Of a DNA stretch of 64,000 nucleotides, positions 25,101 through 38,800 are shown piece by piece. Numbering within the stretch: the stretch's first letter is position 1; each line of letters opens with the position of its first letter. The translations under genes were made by a program, and so were the position numbers. The notes below the pieces were generated by a model. The model worked only from the letters and a program-made list of their open reading frames with translations, was not told the DNA's origin and searched no databases. Origin of the DNA: Archilochus colubris (taxonomy: Eukaryota; Chordata; Aves; Apodiformes; Trochilidae); assembly GCA_023079485.1 (NCBI GenBank), contig CM041090.1:36916874-36980873 (forward strand). Direction: 5' to 3'.

Positions 25101-28100
25101 ATATCCCAGCTGCCCAAATAAACCTATGCATTTTTCTGCTTTGGTTTAATTTTTTCTCTCAATTTTATAGCCAAAGTTTCAAATTTGATACGTGAAAAAC
25201 CATTTAATCAAAACACCATTCAAAAACCCCCAAAACTACAATTTAAGTTGCGTTGCTTTAGCATGTGTCATGAGTTAGTTTCCTGCCAGATTTCTCAAGC
25301 TTGAGGAATCCCTGAAGGATGTAAAATGAGGCTACACCTATTTTCATCCAGCACCCTTCAAGCAGGTTTACCAATTTTTAAAACGTTAAATACATTTTTT
25401 TATTTATTAAGGCGTTTTGGGTTCTTTTATAGAGATCCACTCTGCAGGAAGCAATACTCTGCCTCTGATGGTCCAGGCAGAGTCATGTCCTGTTTTCAAC
25501 ACGTTGGTCCCTTAGAGCCTGGAAAGCAGTAGGAAATATGAGATGTCCTGCAGGAATGTGGAAGACATCATGGGCCTTGGAGCTTGGTGAATTTCCGGCA
25601 AAATTTACTTATGCTCCAGATTCATATTAATTCCTCCAAATCTGCCATCTGAGAGGCCCTGAGCTAAGAAAACTGGAGGAAATTGAAACTCAGCATAGGC
25701 CAGGGTCACCCTTGCATACAGTGTCTGAGTTATTTGGGGCCTCCCAGCTGAAGAGATGTCCCCGTGAACCCAGTGAAAATGTCTCCACAATGCAAAGCAG
25801 CTGTGAATAGCTAACGGGGGTAAGTAAGCCGCCTTAATGAGGAGATAGGGAATAATATGGAAAGTTTGGGGGCTTGACAACTTAATCAAAGCTGGGCAGG
25901 AGTTTAAGAAACCTCAGAAGAATATAAACCAGAGCTGCTTAAGTGATTCCTTCCATGAGCTGCTGTGTAGATGTAAATGCTGCAAGCAGTTGGGTCATTT
26001 CACCTCCAAAGGGATGGCAGATTCCAGGGAAGTGCTGGGGAGAGGGAGTAGAAATTGGTTTGTATCACCAAAGGGAGACAAGAGGTGATGCTCTGGTCCT
26101 GTGTGAGAATAGGAAGGAACTCCTGTATGCAGGACAGGAAAGGGGATGGGGAGGAATTAGGTCATGTGGGGAGATTTATGGGGTTGAAATGGGATTTGGG
26201 AAAATAAAGGGGAGGTGTAGAGGTGTCTTCTTAGGAGGTAAGAGAAACAAGATGAAGTTTCTGGAGGCATGGGGTGAGCAAGCAGAAGCAGATATGAAGA
26301 TGGGCTGGTGGAGAAGGAGACCTACAGCTGGATTTGGAGATTGAGAAAGCAGAGAATACACTTTGCAGCCAGTCCCTCCCCAACAAATAAAATCAGTATA
26401 TCTTGCTCCCACCCTGGCAGCTGGGGAAGGAGAATAAGGGAGCATCATATTAATCACACAAAGCCTGCCAGCCACAAAGAAGCATTTTCAGGGCTATGGG
26501 AGGAGAAGAGAGGGGAAAATGGCAGGTGAGCATCTAAAATGTGTGGCTCGGAACCAGATCACGAAGCTGCTGTGACAAACTCTTCATGAGGGACCACCCC
26601 ACATATACGGGATGTTGCAGTGCTGTTATATGCTGTTATCTCCAAGGGACATTACACAGGGTCTGGATTTCTGAGGTTATTACCATGAACAGGGCTTCAG
26701 AACTGCAGGACTGGGGAAGCAAATGAGTAGGCAGAATAAAGGAAAGTGTGGAAGATTGGAGGAAAAAGAACTGAAGCTAATACCTTCTAGACTGAGCCTC
26801 TATTCAGACTGCACATGGTGGGATTAGTAAATTTTATTCACTAAAAACAGAATTTTCTCTTAAAAAGCAAATGGTACTTACTTTTCAATGAGTGGGTGGA
26901 ACTCAGCCTCCTAAGGGAAGGCGATGGAGTAAAGGGAGGCTCACCTGCTCTTGCTGCAGTTAAAAGTTCTCTTGTGTCTCTTAAGGGTGTTCCTCACTGC
27001 TGAGCTGTAAGACAGTGCTAAGGTCACAAATCACCACAAGGTATTTCCATTTCTAAATCACGTAATGCTTTGCCTAAAATCTTAGAACTGGTGGAGGCAC
27101 GAGTAGCATTGAAGCCCAACAAGAAGTGTTTAGGAGGCAATAGATTAAGAGTTTGGGCTGTGAATAGGAGAGTGGGATGAGCAGGAGCATGAGGTGGTGG
27201 GAGAAAGCAAAGGCTGCAAAAGGAAGGAAAGGCAAATGCACTGGGGGTGAGTTAGGAGGATGCTGGAGCTGTTGGAGCTTGGCAGAGGCAGCACAGGTCA
27301 GGAATCAGCTCTGAGCATGAAGCTCAGGGAAGCAGCATAATCCCTGGTGTAACTATCATGTACGTTCCCTGCCTGCTGCTCATTCCATGGAGCTGGGCTT
27401 AGATGTCAACTGGAAAGCAGCTGAAATCATGGGAATACTTAAGTGTTAGGAATTGATGTAACCAGAACAAATGGATGGCTTACAACAGTCAGACAGTTTT
27501 GCTGTGCAGCATAGATCATTCTGATTAAATTATGTTTTCTTGTTTTGTTGGCAAAAATCTGCCAGGAGACAACAAATGGCTTTTAACTTATTGTTTTCTC
27601 CAAGAAAGCATCTTTTTTTTTTTTTTTAAGATCTCTCCATTAAATCTGCATGTACTTGAAGTCTGAAGAAAACAATCTGACTAGGGGGGAATAAAATAGA
27701 ACAGCTGAAAATCTATTTGCTAAGTTGTATTATGGAGAATATATATTTTAACATGAAGCAGGGATGACAGGGGAAGCTTCAGACATTTTCAAGGCAAAAG
27801 CATTAAGGCAGTCTGTCCTGCAGGACTTCAAAACCTTGCATTGAGATGAAGTGTTTTGTACATCAGAGCTTAAAATTCAAACCAAGCAGAGTGAGCCAAA
27901 CCAGCTTGGAGCACTGCATTTCATTTGGGGTGACAAGAGTTTCTTTGTCATTTGTTTGCACCACAGGCCATTTGCAATGCTCCTTTGCAGGTGTTTCTTT
28001 GCTCTGTTTCTTCCAGTTTTGTTGAGTGGATACATAGATTTGTAGCATATCTTGTGTTTTTTAAAGCTTTTGTACAATTGAATTCTCTTTCCTTCCCTCA

Positions 28101-29002
28101 AGCCTCAAAGGCAAATTTACAGGAATCCTTTAGAGATATGCTACTGCATTATTTGAAAATGTCTTTGTTTTTCTTATTTCATGGACTTAGGTGTCACAAA
28201 GGATTTCATATGAAGATAGCCATCAGGTTCCTCAGCATGGAATAAAGTCAGACTGGATTACACAAAATGCTTTTAACAGGTAAATCCAGATACTCTTCTC
28301 AGCATCTCCTCTCTCTCCTATCACTGATGAGTTTTCTTGAATTTATTTTAAAATGACAGGAAGGGGGAGTATGAGAGAGAGTAAAAAGATCCCCAGATCT
28401 CTATCAAAGAACCTAAAGTAGCATTTTATTCTACTCAAATACTGCTGGCTCAAGAGTGGTCAGTAGAGACCAGCAAAAGAATAATGTTGACTCATTAGAG
28501 ATGGGGCTTATATTTAATTAATGAATGTCCAAAACCACCCCCTAATTACATCATATGCTTTCAAACTGCGGGCAGAGAAGAAATTACATTTGCTTTTGTT
28601 GCAAAATTGTTTCAGTGATGAGGCTTTGCTGCATTTGATTCAAAGAAATGCTGAAAACTCTGTTTTATACCACAATTTCACTCATGTTATCTTCCTCTAT
28701 GTGCTGTTGCAATTAAAGAACCTTTATGCTTTATCATCTATAGTTTTGGCACAGCTCAGCTATGCCAGAGATGGGGAACTGGGAGAACTTGGCCAATGAC
28801 AAGACCCAGCATGACCCAAGGGTGGGTACCCTAAGGCTTCACTCACAGGCACTGCTCCCAGGGTCAAACATCAAAACCTGCCCCAGCTGCCCCTCTGCTC
28901 TAGGTAGGATGAGATCCAGCTGATTGTATGAGCACCAACCCACCCTCCCCCTGAGCCAGTTGTGTAAATAAAAAATTGGACAAACAGGGCTGGTTTGGGG
29001 GG
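22196..29002. other. Intergenic, no gene seen
   Basis: Contains the promoter-like module at 24332-24410 and otherwise unique sequence. The minus-strand frame 24059-24529 (156 codons) overlaps the GC-richer patch but looks like a chance frame. Confidence 0.65.
24332..24410 (+). promoter_or_regulatory. CCAAT/TATA promoter-like module
   Basis: Two CCAAT boxes (24332-24336 and 24372-24376) and a TATAAAA box (24404-24410) stand in canonical order and spacing in a GC-richer island (about 24270-24530). Initiation would be expected near 24434. No recognisable gene follows. It could be the promoter part of a solo LTR or a noncoding RNA promoter, or a chance arrangement. The motifs are seen; function is inferred. 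Confidence 0.35.
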
Positions 29003-29277
29003 CTTTCTTTTTTCTTTTTTTCTTTTTTCTTTCTTTCTTCTTTCTTCTTTTTTCTCTTTTCTCCTCTCTCTTTTCTCTTTCCCTTTCTTTCCTTTTCTCT
29101 TTCCTTTTCTCTTTCCTTTTCTCTTTCCTTTTCTCTTTCCTTTTCTCTTTCCTTTTCTTTCTTCTTTTCTTTTCTCTCTCTTTTCCTTTCTCTCTTTTCT
29201 TTTCTCTTTTCCTTTCTCTCTTTTCCTTTCTCTCTTTTCCTTTCTCTCTTTTCTTTTCTCTCTTTTTTTTTTTTTTT
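29003..29277 (+). repeat. 275-base pure pyrimidine tract
   Basis: Every base from 29003 to 29277 is T or C. Inside are about six 12-bp units (TTTCCTTTTCTC, 29088-29159) and then 14-bp units (TTTTCCTTTCTCTC and a variant, 29181-29262), ending in a T-run. It reads as Lys/Arg/Glu-rich or Phe/Ser-rich frames, which are artefacts. Long homopurine-homopyrimidine tracts of this kind can form triplex (H-DNA) structures. Confidence 0.97.
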
Positions 29278-32200
29278 ACACAAAGCACAATTCCAAATTT
29301 AAGATAGAAAAATCAGCCATCTGAAGAAGCTGTCAGTTTTCAGTTTGGGTGTCTCACAAACTGACAAAATGTTTTATGGAAAAGCTAAAAAACTCCCAAG
29401 TAGTTCTTGCTTTAAACACCTGACCCACATTGAGCATTTTGGGTAATTCTAAGAGGTAAGGCAGAGCTCTGGGTTGGATGACTGCTGATTGCCATGTGCA
29501 AGGTCTGAGCCTGCAGGACAGGTTATTGCTGTCACTGCTGGGATTAGGGCTGGCTTTGCAGACACAGAATCACATCACACATATCAGGATGTGGCTGCTT
29601 GCTGGAAAGGAGATAAAAAAATGCATCCAGGTGCATCTGGAGCATCATCACTGTGCCTGTGTAAAATCTTAAACATTCTGTACAATGCTTTTGCTAGCAG
29701 TAGGAGCTGGAGGAATCCCTGTGTGCATAGGCAATGGTTTTAGCTATCTCTAACCAACAGGGGGCATTAGGTTTATGCTGATGAAATGCATATTTCTACT
29801 CCTAGCAGAGAAAAATCTCCAAGTTGTTTGATTGAAAACACCAGGATGGGAAAATCTGTATCATAGAAAAGATAGAGGATTCTGTTTTTCCAGAAGATTT
29901 TGTAATGGTGAAAGTGTATTCTGTTTTCTCTAGGCCTAGCTTGTGTCTATTTTGAGATGAAGATAAGTGAGATAGATATAATTAAGGACCAGATGATTGC
30001 TGCATGATTTGTAGCTCAAAAAGCACTTGAAAAAATATGTGTTTCTGGTGCAAATTGGTTTGTATTGAGGATTTCCAGCTTTCTACCCAGAAATTAAAGC
30101 AAGGCTGCAATTATATCTTTCTGATGGAAATTAGATTCAGCAGTACACAGTCAACTGTAGTTCTTCTTTATGGAGGAAACCTGACCCTGAGTTATTTGAT
30201 TACAGACTGCCAAGGACCTGAGTGAGGAGCAACAGTGCGAACACAAATTGTGGGCTTTGAAAATGAAATAATATTTATTACAGAGATAATTATTACAGCT
30301 ACACACACTCATGCTCCTGTATGTGAGAGTTCAGCTACACATTCTGAGGGAGATTTTTTTTTATATTTATAGCACTGACTAAAGAAGCAACTTTTCTCTT
30401 GACACACAAGGCTAGGAAATCCACAGCCTGCTGGGAAACTGAGGTGAAGAGATTTCTCCAATCTCTAGGAAACTTGAGCTGCATATGGAAATGGAGGAAT
30501 AGGTTGAGGAAGTTGATATTAAAAAATAAGGTGATACAGCTGAGAACTGATTGCAGACAGCAATATCAACAAATGTTTAATTACAAGGTACAGATGCTCT
30601 AAAATTCAAGAAGTTGGACTTGTCTCTCTTTGGGTTCCCTGCATGTGAGAACGAGTCAGAGGGGTTATGGAGCACTTCATAGAATCACAACATTGTTTTG
30701 GTTGGAGAAGACCTTTCAGATCATTAAGTCCAACCATTAAACTATCCCTACTGGGTCTGGTTGTAAATCATCTCCCTAAGCACCACATCTCCACATCTTT
30801 TAAACATCTCCAGGGATGGTCATTTGACCACCTCCCATTTTTAAGCCTTGTTGGCTGGAGGAAATGGCAAGGGAGGGTAGAGATGCTCATGTGTCCAATT
30901 TGGTGCTGCCTGCTGTTTTTGAGCCCTGCCTGTTGCCTGATTTGTGTGTTGGACCTTAGCAGACAACTCTGCATTTTTAAATAAGTTGTGGGAGACATCT
31001 TAGAGCAGTTCCCTCAAGTGCCATATCCACCTGGGAAGGGCAGCCCAGGCTCCCTTCAAAGCACTCAAAGCAGTGGCTTATTTTGACTTGCTTCTATCAG
31101 ATTGTAGGTTTGCCTGCATGAGTAAATGAAACTCTTTAAAATGTCAAAGTTTAAGCTACTAAAAGATAATTGCTACAATAGCTTCCTCTTGACATCTGCT
31201 CCCTTTTTTCTGCAAGTATCTGACTGTCACCTGAATGTTATCAGTGATTTTTGCCAACTAAAAGCCCAAGTGCTCAGAGATGAACTTCCCATTCCAAACT
31301 TCAACACTGGAGCATCTTGTAATTTGCAAAGGGAGAGTCATTAGCTTGGACGAAGGTTGCATCAGATTTATCTACAGAAAGAACAGTTCCATAGTCACCT
31401 TTGTCCTCATCTCTCTTCCCTCTTTTTGCCATCTGCTTTTTGGACCTAGGCACTGAACAACTTGCCAGCCAGAGTGTAAGGTTTCTTTTTGTCCTTCCAG
31501 AAAATCCTTCATATGGCTTGTATTGCTCATCTTCTGCTCATCTGGTACTCAGATCAATGAGTGCTAGCGTGCAACTTTTGTGTAAAATTTCAAAGCTTGA
31601 GGTGGGTTTACCCTAGTGCATTTTGAAGTTCTTGGTCAGGTTTTCCAAAGGATGGATCATGGAAAGCTAATATATGTGCCTGACTTGAGCCTAGGGGGCA
31701 AGTAACAAAATGAAATCCCACTTTGATGCCTGCAGACCTCTTCCGAAGCCTTGGGTTACTCTGGACCAAGCATGGGAGCTTCTGTGTATGTGTAGGTCTC
31801 TATGCCTCGTTTTGTGCCAGGCTCAGAAGTAGTTCTGATATCTGTGGTGCAGATCTTCTGTCACTTGGGTATTTTGCTAGAAGGAATGGTTAAATCAGGA
31901 CAGCACCTGCAGTGTCAGCTCCTGAGTGGGGATAAATGGTCTCCTGAGGGCTGGGATGTGTGTACAGGTTCAGAAGAGACCCTGCTGTTGCTCCATCTGC
32001 AGTGACTTGACTGAGGGACACTACATCTTTGGACTTCTCCTGCAGTCTAAAGGTACAGACAGTACAAGGTCTGTAGCCTTCAGACTGGCTACATACTATA
32101 AAAGACAGAAGTGTTTTTTATCTTGCATTACTTACCTGTCATGTTGTTTTAAGGGAAGTACCCAGAAAATCTAGAAAGATTTTTTTGAAAGTTGCTTGGT

Positions 32201-32706
32201 CAATACCTGGGCCCATCCTTCCTCCTTGCAAAGCAGAGTTTAGTGCCCTTCAATACTTAAATCAGCCTGAGCTGCATCTTAAGCAGCATCTCATCTGTTG
32301 GACCTGCTTGTGTTAGTGAAGAGTTGTGGTATTCTGTGTATCCAATAGAACAACAAATTAGAGGCACCTTTTCCATGCTGATCAATTAGTCATGTAAGAT
32401 GTTACTGCTTCTCAAAGAAGTGCTGGAGTAGCAGCCGTGTTACTTGTTATGAAAGGCTTGTGTGTCAGCAGATTCTGCATCTGGTATGTTTTCTGCAAAG
32501 CAAGCAGCAAATCCTAATAAGACTTTATGTGAGGAAAACATTGCCAGTGAAGTGATAGGTTGAGATTAACTGCATTAAAAAGAGGCAATTCCATGCTATG
32601 ATTTTTAATTTTTCTAAAGAGTCACTATTATAAACATCCCAATTTAAGGACTTCTTTCTGCTTCTGTGAAAATCAATATGAAAACCTGCACAGAATTAAT
32701 GTAAAG
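29278..32706. other. Intergenic, no gene seen apart from one inverted CR1
   Basis: Unique AT-rich sequence on both sides of the CR1 fragment at 30678-30840. No coding signal. Confidence 0.7.
30678..30840 (-). mobile_element. CR1 3' end fragment, inverted
   Basis: Begins CATAGAATCACAACATTG, then TTGGTTGGAGAAGACCTTTC, AAGTCCAACCATTAAACT and ATCTCCAGGGATGGT, the inverted 3' end of a CR1 subfamily common in birds. Confidence 0.92.
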
Positions 32707-32806
32707 AGCAACCTGATCTAGTTGCAGATGTCCCTGTTCATTGCAGGAATGTTGAACTAGGTGACATTAAAGGTCCCTTCCAACCCAAACCATTCCATGA
32801 TTCTGC
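32707..32806 (+). mobile_element. CR1 3' end fragment
   Basis: GCAACCTGATCTAGTTGCAG, GACATTAAAGGTCCCTTCC and AACCATTCCATGATTCTG in CR1 order. A single decayed tail unit remains. Confidence 0.88.
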
Positions 32807-35800
32807 AGCCAGCCAGCTCCCCTTCATCCTAAGCCTGGATACCTAAACTCTGCATAGACCTTGGCAGCACTGGGCTGAGTGGAAAACTTCACTGGTGTAA
32901 AAATACTTAACAGACTTAGGTGTTTACAGGGGAATTATGTTGTTAAAATGAAGATCTTTTGCCTTACAAGTTGGGAAAAGGGACAAAAACCTATTTTTTT
33001 TTCCTATTGCAGTCAGGAATAACTGGCAGGATAACATGTAGGGAAGGGACAGTGTTCAGCTGAATGGCATGAATGTTCCTTTGCCATGTGATGCAGCCAC
33101 AGGTGATGGATTTTGCTGTATCACACATTGAAATTAAGGTTTTCATGTCAAACCCACCTTGTGAAGAGTAATAATATGTGAGCAAGGGATGCTGCAGAAA
33201 TGCATCTCATGTCATCTTTCTATCTGAAAAGGATCTTGGGGCAGGTGCATGAAGCATCAGTCTGGTAATAAAACCATCTAAGTCAGATGGTGGACTCTAC
33301 TATGATATTTTTGCTATCCCAAATGTTCTTAGTTTTTAATCTATATCTATAAAACAATATTTTAGCCTGTCTTTAGCTCAAACTGAACCATATAGCTACA
33401 AGCACATATAGGTGCAGTGTCTTAGTTGCTGCAGCTTTCTGGCTTTCCAATAAGACAAATTGTAGGATGTATGTTTAAACTCAAACTTTAGCCCCTTGCT
33501 GAGTTCTAATATATTCAAAGAAAACTCTGCAGTTGAGCTAATACCAGATATATGTAATTTCCTTCACTAAGACTTTTTTTTTTAAACAACTGTCTATAAA
33601 TGGACTTAAAATTGAAAAATCCCTTGTTCTTAAGTGCATCACTGCTATTACAACATTTTACCCCAAACACATAAAATGCTTAACTTAGATTGCCTACATT
33701 AGAACCAAATGCTGTTTAAAGCATTTACTTATTTAAAGTACATAATTTTCAGGACAATTTAATGTCATCTACTTATGTCAATGCTTCAGGTGACAAAAAG
33801 TCTTGAGATTGTTCTAGTGTGTTTGATGCACAACCCTCAGGCTCTCAGAGGCATTCTGGAACAGTAAAATGTGGTGACTCCTGTAAAAAGTGGACTTCTG
33901 GTTCTGGAGAAGGATATTTCCTGTAGTTTTTGTTCATTTCAAAAGAGGCTTCAGAACCTGACATGGTTCACAAAGAGACAAGGGTTCAGAACCATTGTGA
34001 GATGATGGAGTAATTTTTAACACCTCTGGGAAGGAAAACGAAGTGATGGTATCAATGTCCTGCCTGCCACTGCCTGTGCCAGAAGCACCATGTTGGTCTG
34101 TTCCTTTTCCTGCTATTGCATCTTTCTCACCTGCTTTCTACACTTGCATAGTACCAGGTACAGAATGAAAAAAAGATTGCACCAAAAAAAAAAAAAGAGT
34201 GAAGACCAGATCCAGAGCCCCCTCCCCTGGAGTCACAGGATTAGAAACCCTCAGCTTTTGCTTCATTAACAAAGTTAAGTGTCTTCCCTTAGGATTCCCC
34301 CAGAAAGCCTGGAAAGACAGTCAGATCATAGTCTATGAAGAGCAGCAGGAATGCAGCCAAGGTCTCCATCCTCCAGCAGCTTTCCTCCTGTTCCCCATGT
34401 CTGACCACGACTGGAGAAGTGTTGAAGTTATTTGTAGCTGTTCAGGTCACACTGCACCAGTTCCCTGCTGGTGGGAATGGGATCCATGGGGATATGGGGG
34501 ATATTATGCTGCTTAGTATGTCAGACTGAATCCAGATTATTATCCACTGCTGCCTGAAAAAATATCCCTTTCTGCTGTTAGGATACCATTTATTTCTGAG
34601 TTTCCTGCACCTGTGGTGTCAAGAGTTTTTTTGGGTTTTTTGGTTCAGATAGTCCAAAAATCCCCACAAGCACTGCACCCTGGAGCCAAAAGTAGTTTTT
34701 AGTCACAGGAAGAACCCGTGAGCCTGTGCAGTCCTTGCCTTTTTTATGGATTTCCTCAGAGCATGCCTGCAAGGAGGTTTTTCTAGGCCATAAAGACTTT
34801 AGGATTAGTCAAAAAGGTCAAAAGAAAAAGAAGATGCTTCTGTGAGGTGTTTTTAGCTGGACTCTACTTTAAATGCAAAACACATCTTCTAAGATACAGC
34901 TGTGGATTGTTTCCTCTTCTGAATCTTTTCTGTGATGATGAAGCTATGGGCAAAAATAACCTGAAGGCTCTGATTTTAAAAGCACAGGAATAGTCTGTAA
35001 ATCCATATTGACAGGATTGTTACTTCAGGCACTACCTGTGGGGGTAGAAATATTTTCCTCTTTTTTTAATTTTGTTTTTAAGAAAATTACTACAAAAAAG
35101 AAAAAAGCAAGAGGAGAAGGATATCAGTCTGTTTTTCTTGGCTTTTTGTAACAAATGGTGATTTACCTTTGTGACGTCTGACCATAAAATACTGATTCTC
35201 ACTTTATTTCTCAGGAAGAATCCCTGGAAGGAGATCTTGCCATAGGCTCATTAAAGCCCAAAGTGATTAACCACAATGCTGGCATTTGCTGTCCTTATAA
35301 TGCAATAATGTTTCCTCTCTTTATTCCATGGAGCCCTCTGACTTACTGGACACCAAACCTTCACACCACTTCTGTGACTGTGTCCCATCTGCCCTTGTCC
35401 CAAACCTCACTTCTCTAGCAGCTGCAAGCTGGCATCCTGTAGTGCTGGTCTTACTGGGCTTTGAAGTTTACTCAGAGGACTCTTCTTTTCTCTTTTCTAA
35501 GCAGGAGTTTAAAATTCTCACCTCTTCTCTCCTGAAAGTCTCAAAGACATGAAAACTGTCTGCTTTCTCTACCCACAAATGTGCTCCAGTGTCTGTTAAT
35601 GGTTTCCTTTACTCTCTACTCTTGAAAAGAAAGAATTTCTCTTCTTTCAAGGGAGAAAGTCCACAGGAGTCTTGGTTTGGACCTTGCAGAACCTGCCTGG
35701 TGCTGTGATAATGAACTTGGGAAATTCTGATATGGTTAAATTAGAGGTATTATTTTAGGTCATTTCAGAAGCTTTAATGGCTCCCTGTGACTGCACAGCG

Positions 35801-38800
35801 GGACTGATGAGAAGTGAAGCACAGACTTTGCAGGTGAAAGAATATGAAATAAAATTTTAATAAATTGTTAACATTTTAAAGGTGGGTTTTGGGTTTTTTT
35901 TTTTTCCCCTCAAGCATCTGATTCTGGCCTAAGAAAAGCCTGAGGAAAAGTAAAGTAGGGGTTTCAAAGTACCTGAGAGTGGGGTAATGCCTGTATGATG
36001 GTCAGGTTGTGTCTATCTATTGTGACAGTCTTCAGTCATGTGCCCCACAATATTTCATATATGTGTGTGTGTATTTCCTTCCCTGGCATGAAAAATTACT
36101 GTAACTTTGCCTTTGGTGTGCTTGTTATAGAAAATGAAAGGTATGAAGCAGTAAGACAAGGTCTATAAGGTTCTCTTGTTAAAAGCAAACAAGACCTGGA
36201 ATAGTTAAATCTGTTACAGGGCTCTTCCATGAAGCTGTGCAAGTCACTCAGACCTTGTATCTCCTGGCACTCTCTCTTCTGATTTTTCTCATAAGTTTGT
36301 CAGAAATGCACATGTTGGGATCTGGAGAAATGCTTTGCTCTCCCCACTATAAGTGATGTCACCAGATGCTGAATATGTGACCTCCCACAAAAACCAGACT
36401 TCTCTGCTATAGGATCCTGGGTGCCTCAAGTTGGACACAATGAATTACCAGATGATTTTGACCTTAATCTCACCGTGTCCCAGTTTCCTGTCTGATCCCT
36501 GGATGGCAAGGTAAAATGCAGAAGGCCTTCATGACCAGGTGATTTGTGAGGAGCATCATGAATAAACTAATTGTGCCATACTTAAGCAGAAGTTGGCTGG
36601 TGTCCCATGAATGTGGCACAGAGCCATGTTGAAGGGGAATTACAAAAGGGAAAGGCTTCGCTGCTACTCATTCACTGAGCACCACCCTGAGTGCATCCTA
36701 GGTACAGGATACACAGGAAACCTTAATCCTTCCTAATTCCTGTGTGCTTGGCTCAGCTATCCAAACCTCTCTGAATTTAAGTTCTGTATCACTTTGCTTT
36801 GGACTGCCAAAGGGATGGAAGATCCATAATTTCCAGGTCTAGTTGTTAGGACTTACTTGCACAGCATGAAAGAGAATGGAGAATTCTCAAAGGTGCCAAA
36901 TGAGAGATTCCATCAGTATTTTCCATCAATTTTTATTTTTGTATCAAATGCAGCAACTTTTGTCAAGTTTTTATTGATCTCCTATCTGGTAAGCTACTTC
37001 GTCAAATTTCTAATGGGGGAGGAAGTGAAAGACAATAATATAAGAAAGAAACTGTAATTTATTTCCTCCCAGAACCTCTCTTTTTTTTTTTTTTTTCTCC
37101 TAAGTATTCTTTCTTGGTATAACCAGCTGTTGCTATGAAGAGAGGTATTTCCTCCTTTTCTGAAGGCTACTGTCTGAACAAAATGAAGAAATGCTGTCAC
37201 ATTTATAAGCAGATCTGCTGACATTCCCTCAGTAACCTCTGAACTTGGTTCAAGGTGAAAAGAGACAGTGGGCTCAGAGGTGCTTTTCTCATTAAGATCT
37301 TGATGGGATGCACACCCCTTGGGCTGTGTTTTGGAGGCAGTAAAAGAGAATTGACCTCTCAGTCCTCCCTGCTAAGGAGAAGAAAGTTGTTTTGTGAGCC
37401 CACCTGCTGTCCTACTTCAGTGTCTGACAACAGGAATACTTGAACCATGGAGAAAGATTTAAGGACCTCATGTCTCATTAGATGCCAGAAAAGTCTCCTG
37501 CCACATCCTTCTGTGCAAATTCTCTGGGCTCTAAGAAGCAAACTCCTCCTGCTTTTTCTGTGGCTAGCAGGCTTCAAACGTGTCCCTCAGGCATCTGTTT
37601 CCCACCTGGGTCCTTGTTTCAGTAATAAGTGGAAGTCATGAGACACAAATCCATTGAAAATTAAACATTGCTGGTTTTGGAGACCATAGACCAACTTGTA
37701 CAAATTGCATTGTTTATAATCAAAGCTTGTGATCATTTGATTTTTAGAAGGGGATGTCTTCTGTGAGCATCTGGCTTAGAAAACAACTCTGAGCTTTGCC
37801 AAGGGTATCCCATCACTCATTTCTATTTACAATATTTTTAGACCTATGTGGGTGTGTCTCATTAGGTGCCCAAGGTGGCAGCAGGGACCCTGACTCACTG
37901 TATTACGTACAACCCATGAAAGCAAAGGCAATATTGTGAATTTGTTCAGCAGCTCATATTTTTTAATGACTCAGGCCATCGGGGTGGATCAACGTCTGAC
38001 CTGTTTATGCTGCTGTGGCTCCCTCCTTGGAGCCCTATGAGCCAGAAGTGATGACTCTTCAATTCATAAATTCATGGAAGATACATTTAAAGCTCCGTGC
38101 TGTGGACAAGAACCAGTTCTGAAATGTTTAATAGTCCCTGATGTAAAATAACCCTCTCCTGTATGTTTGGTTTCAAAGGGTCAGCTCTTCACCAGATGCA
38201 CATGAACTTTATAGTGTGTGCTGCCTCCTCTTGCTGTGGGAATCCAGGTTTGCCTGCTGCTTGGTGGGGATGGGGTGTTGTGCCTTTTGTAGGAATACCA
38301 GGAAAGAGATAAATCGCTCTGAGCAGGTGTTTCAACTTTCAGAAGAAAAGAAATAGTGATGCAGAAGAGGAAGGAATTGTGATTACTCCTTTACCCTGGG
38401 ACAGCAGTAGTCTTTTATTCTTTTTTCTTTTTGGAAAGGAAAGATGGTTTCTTTGCTTAAAGAAGTAAAATCTGAAAGCTGAGAAGAAAGGAGTAGGAAT
38501 GATCTGAACTTTCATCAGGAATATTGTTACATTTAGCTTAGCCATTTAAAAAAATATTTTAAAAACAATTCCCTAAAATTTAAATTGTGTTGACTTCCCT
38601 GTTCTGGGATTAAAAAAAAATCCTTCTTGAACCACAATGGATTTTCTGCCACATTTAAAAGCAGCTGGTTAAGACTGGGGGATTTCTGATTTGAAACTGT
38701 TTAGCTGCCTTTATCTTACTTACACTGACCTCAGACCTTTCCAATAGATTACTGCATAGTGGCTTGATGCTGCTTTCAACCACAACTTGAATATTCCCCA

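Noticed and set aside
28839..29324. Four overlapping ORFs of 108-149 codons
   Set aside because: They are translations of the pyrimidine tract (KKKERKEK or SFFFLSFL patterns) and are low-complexity artefacts.
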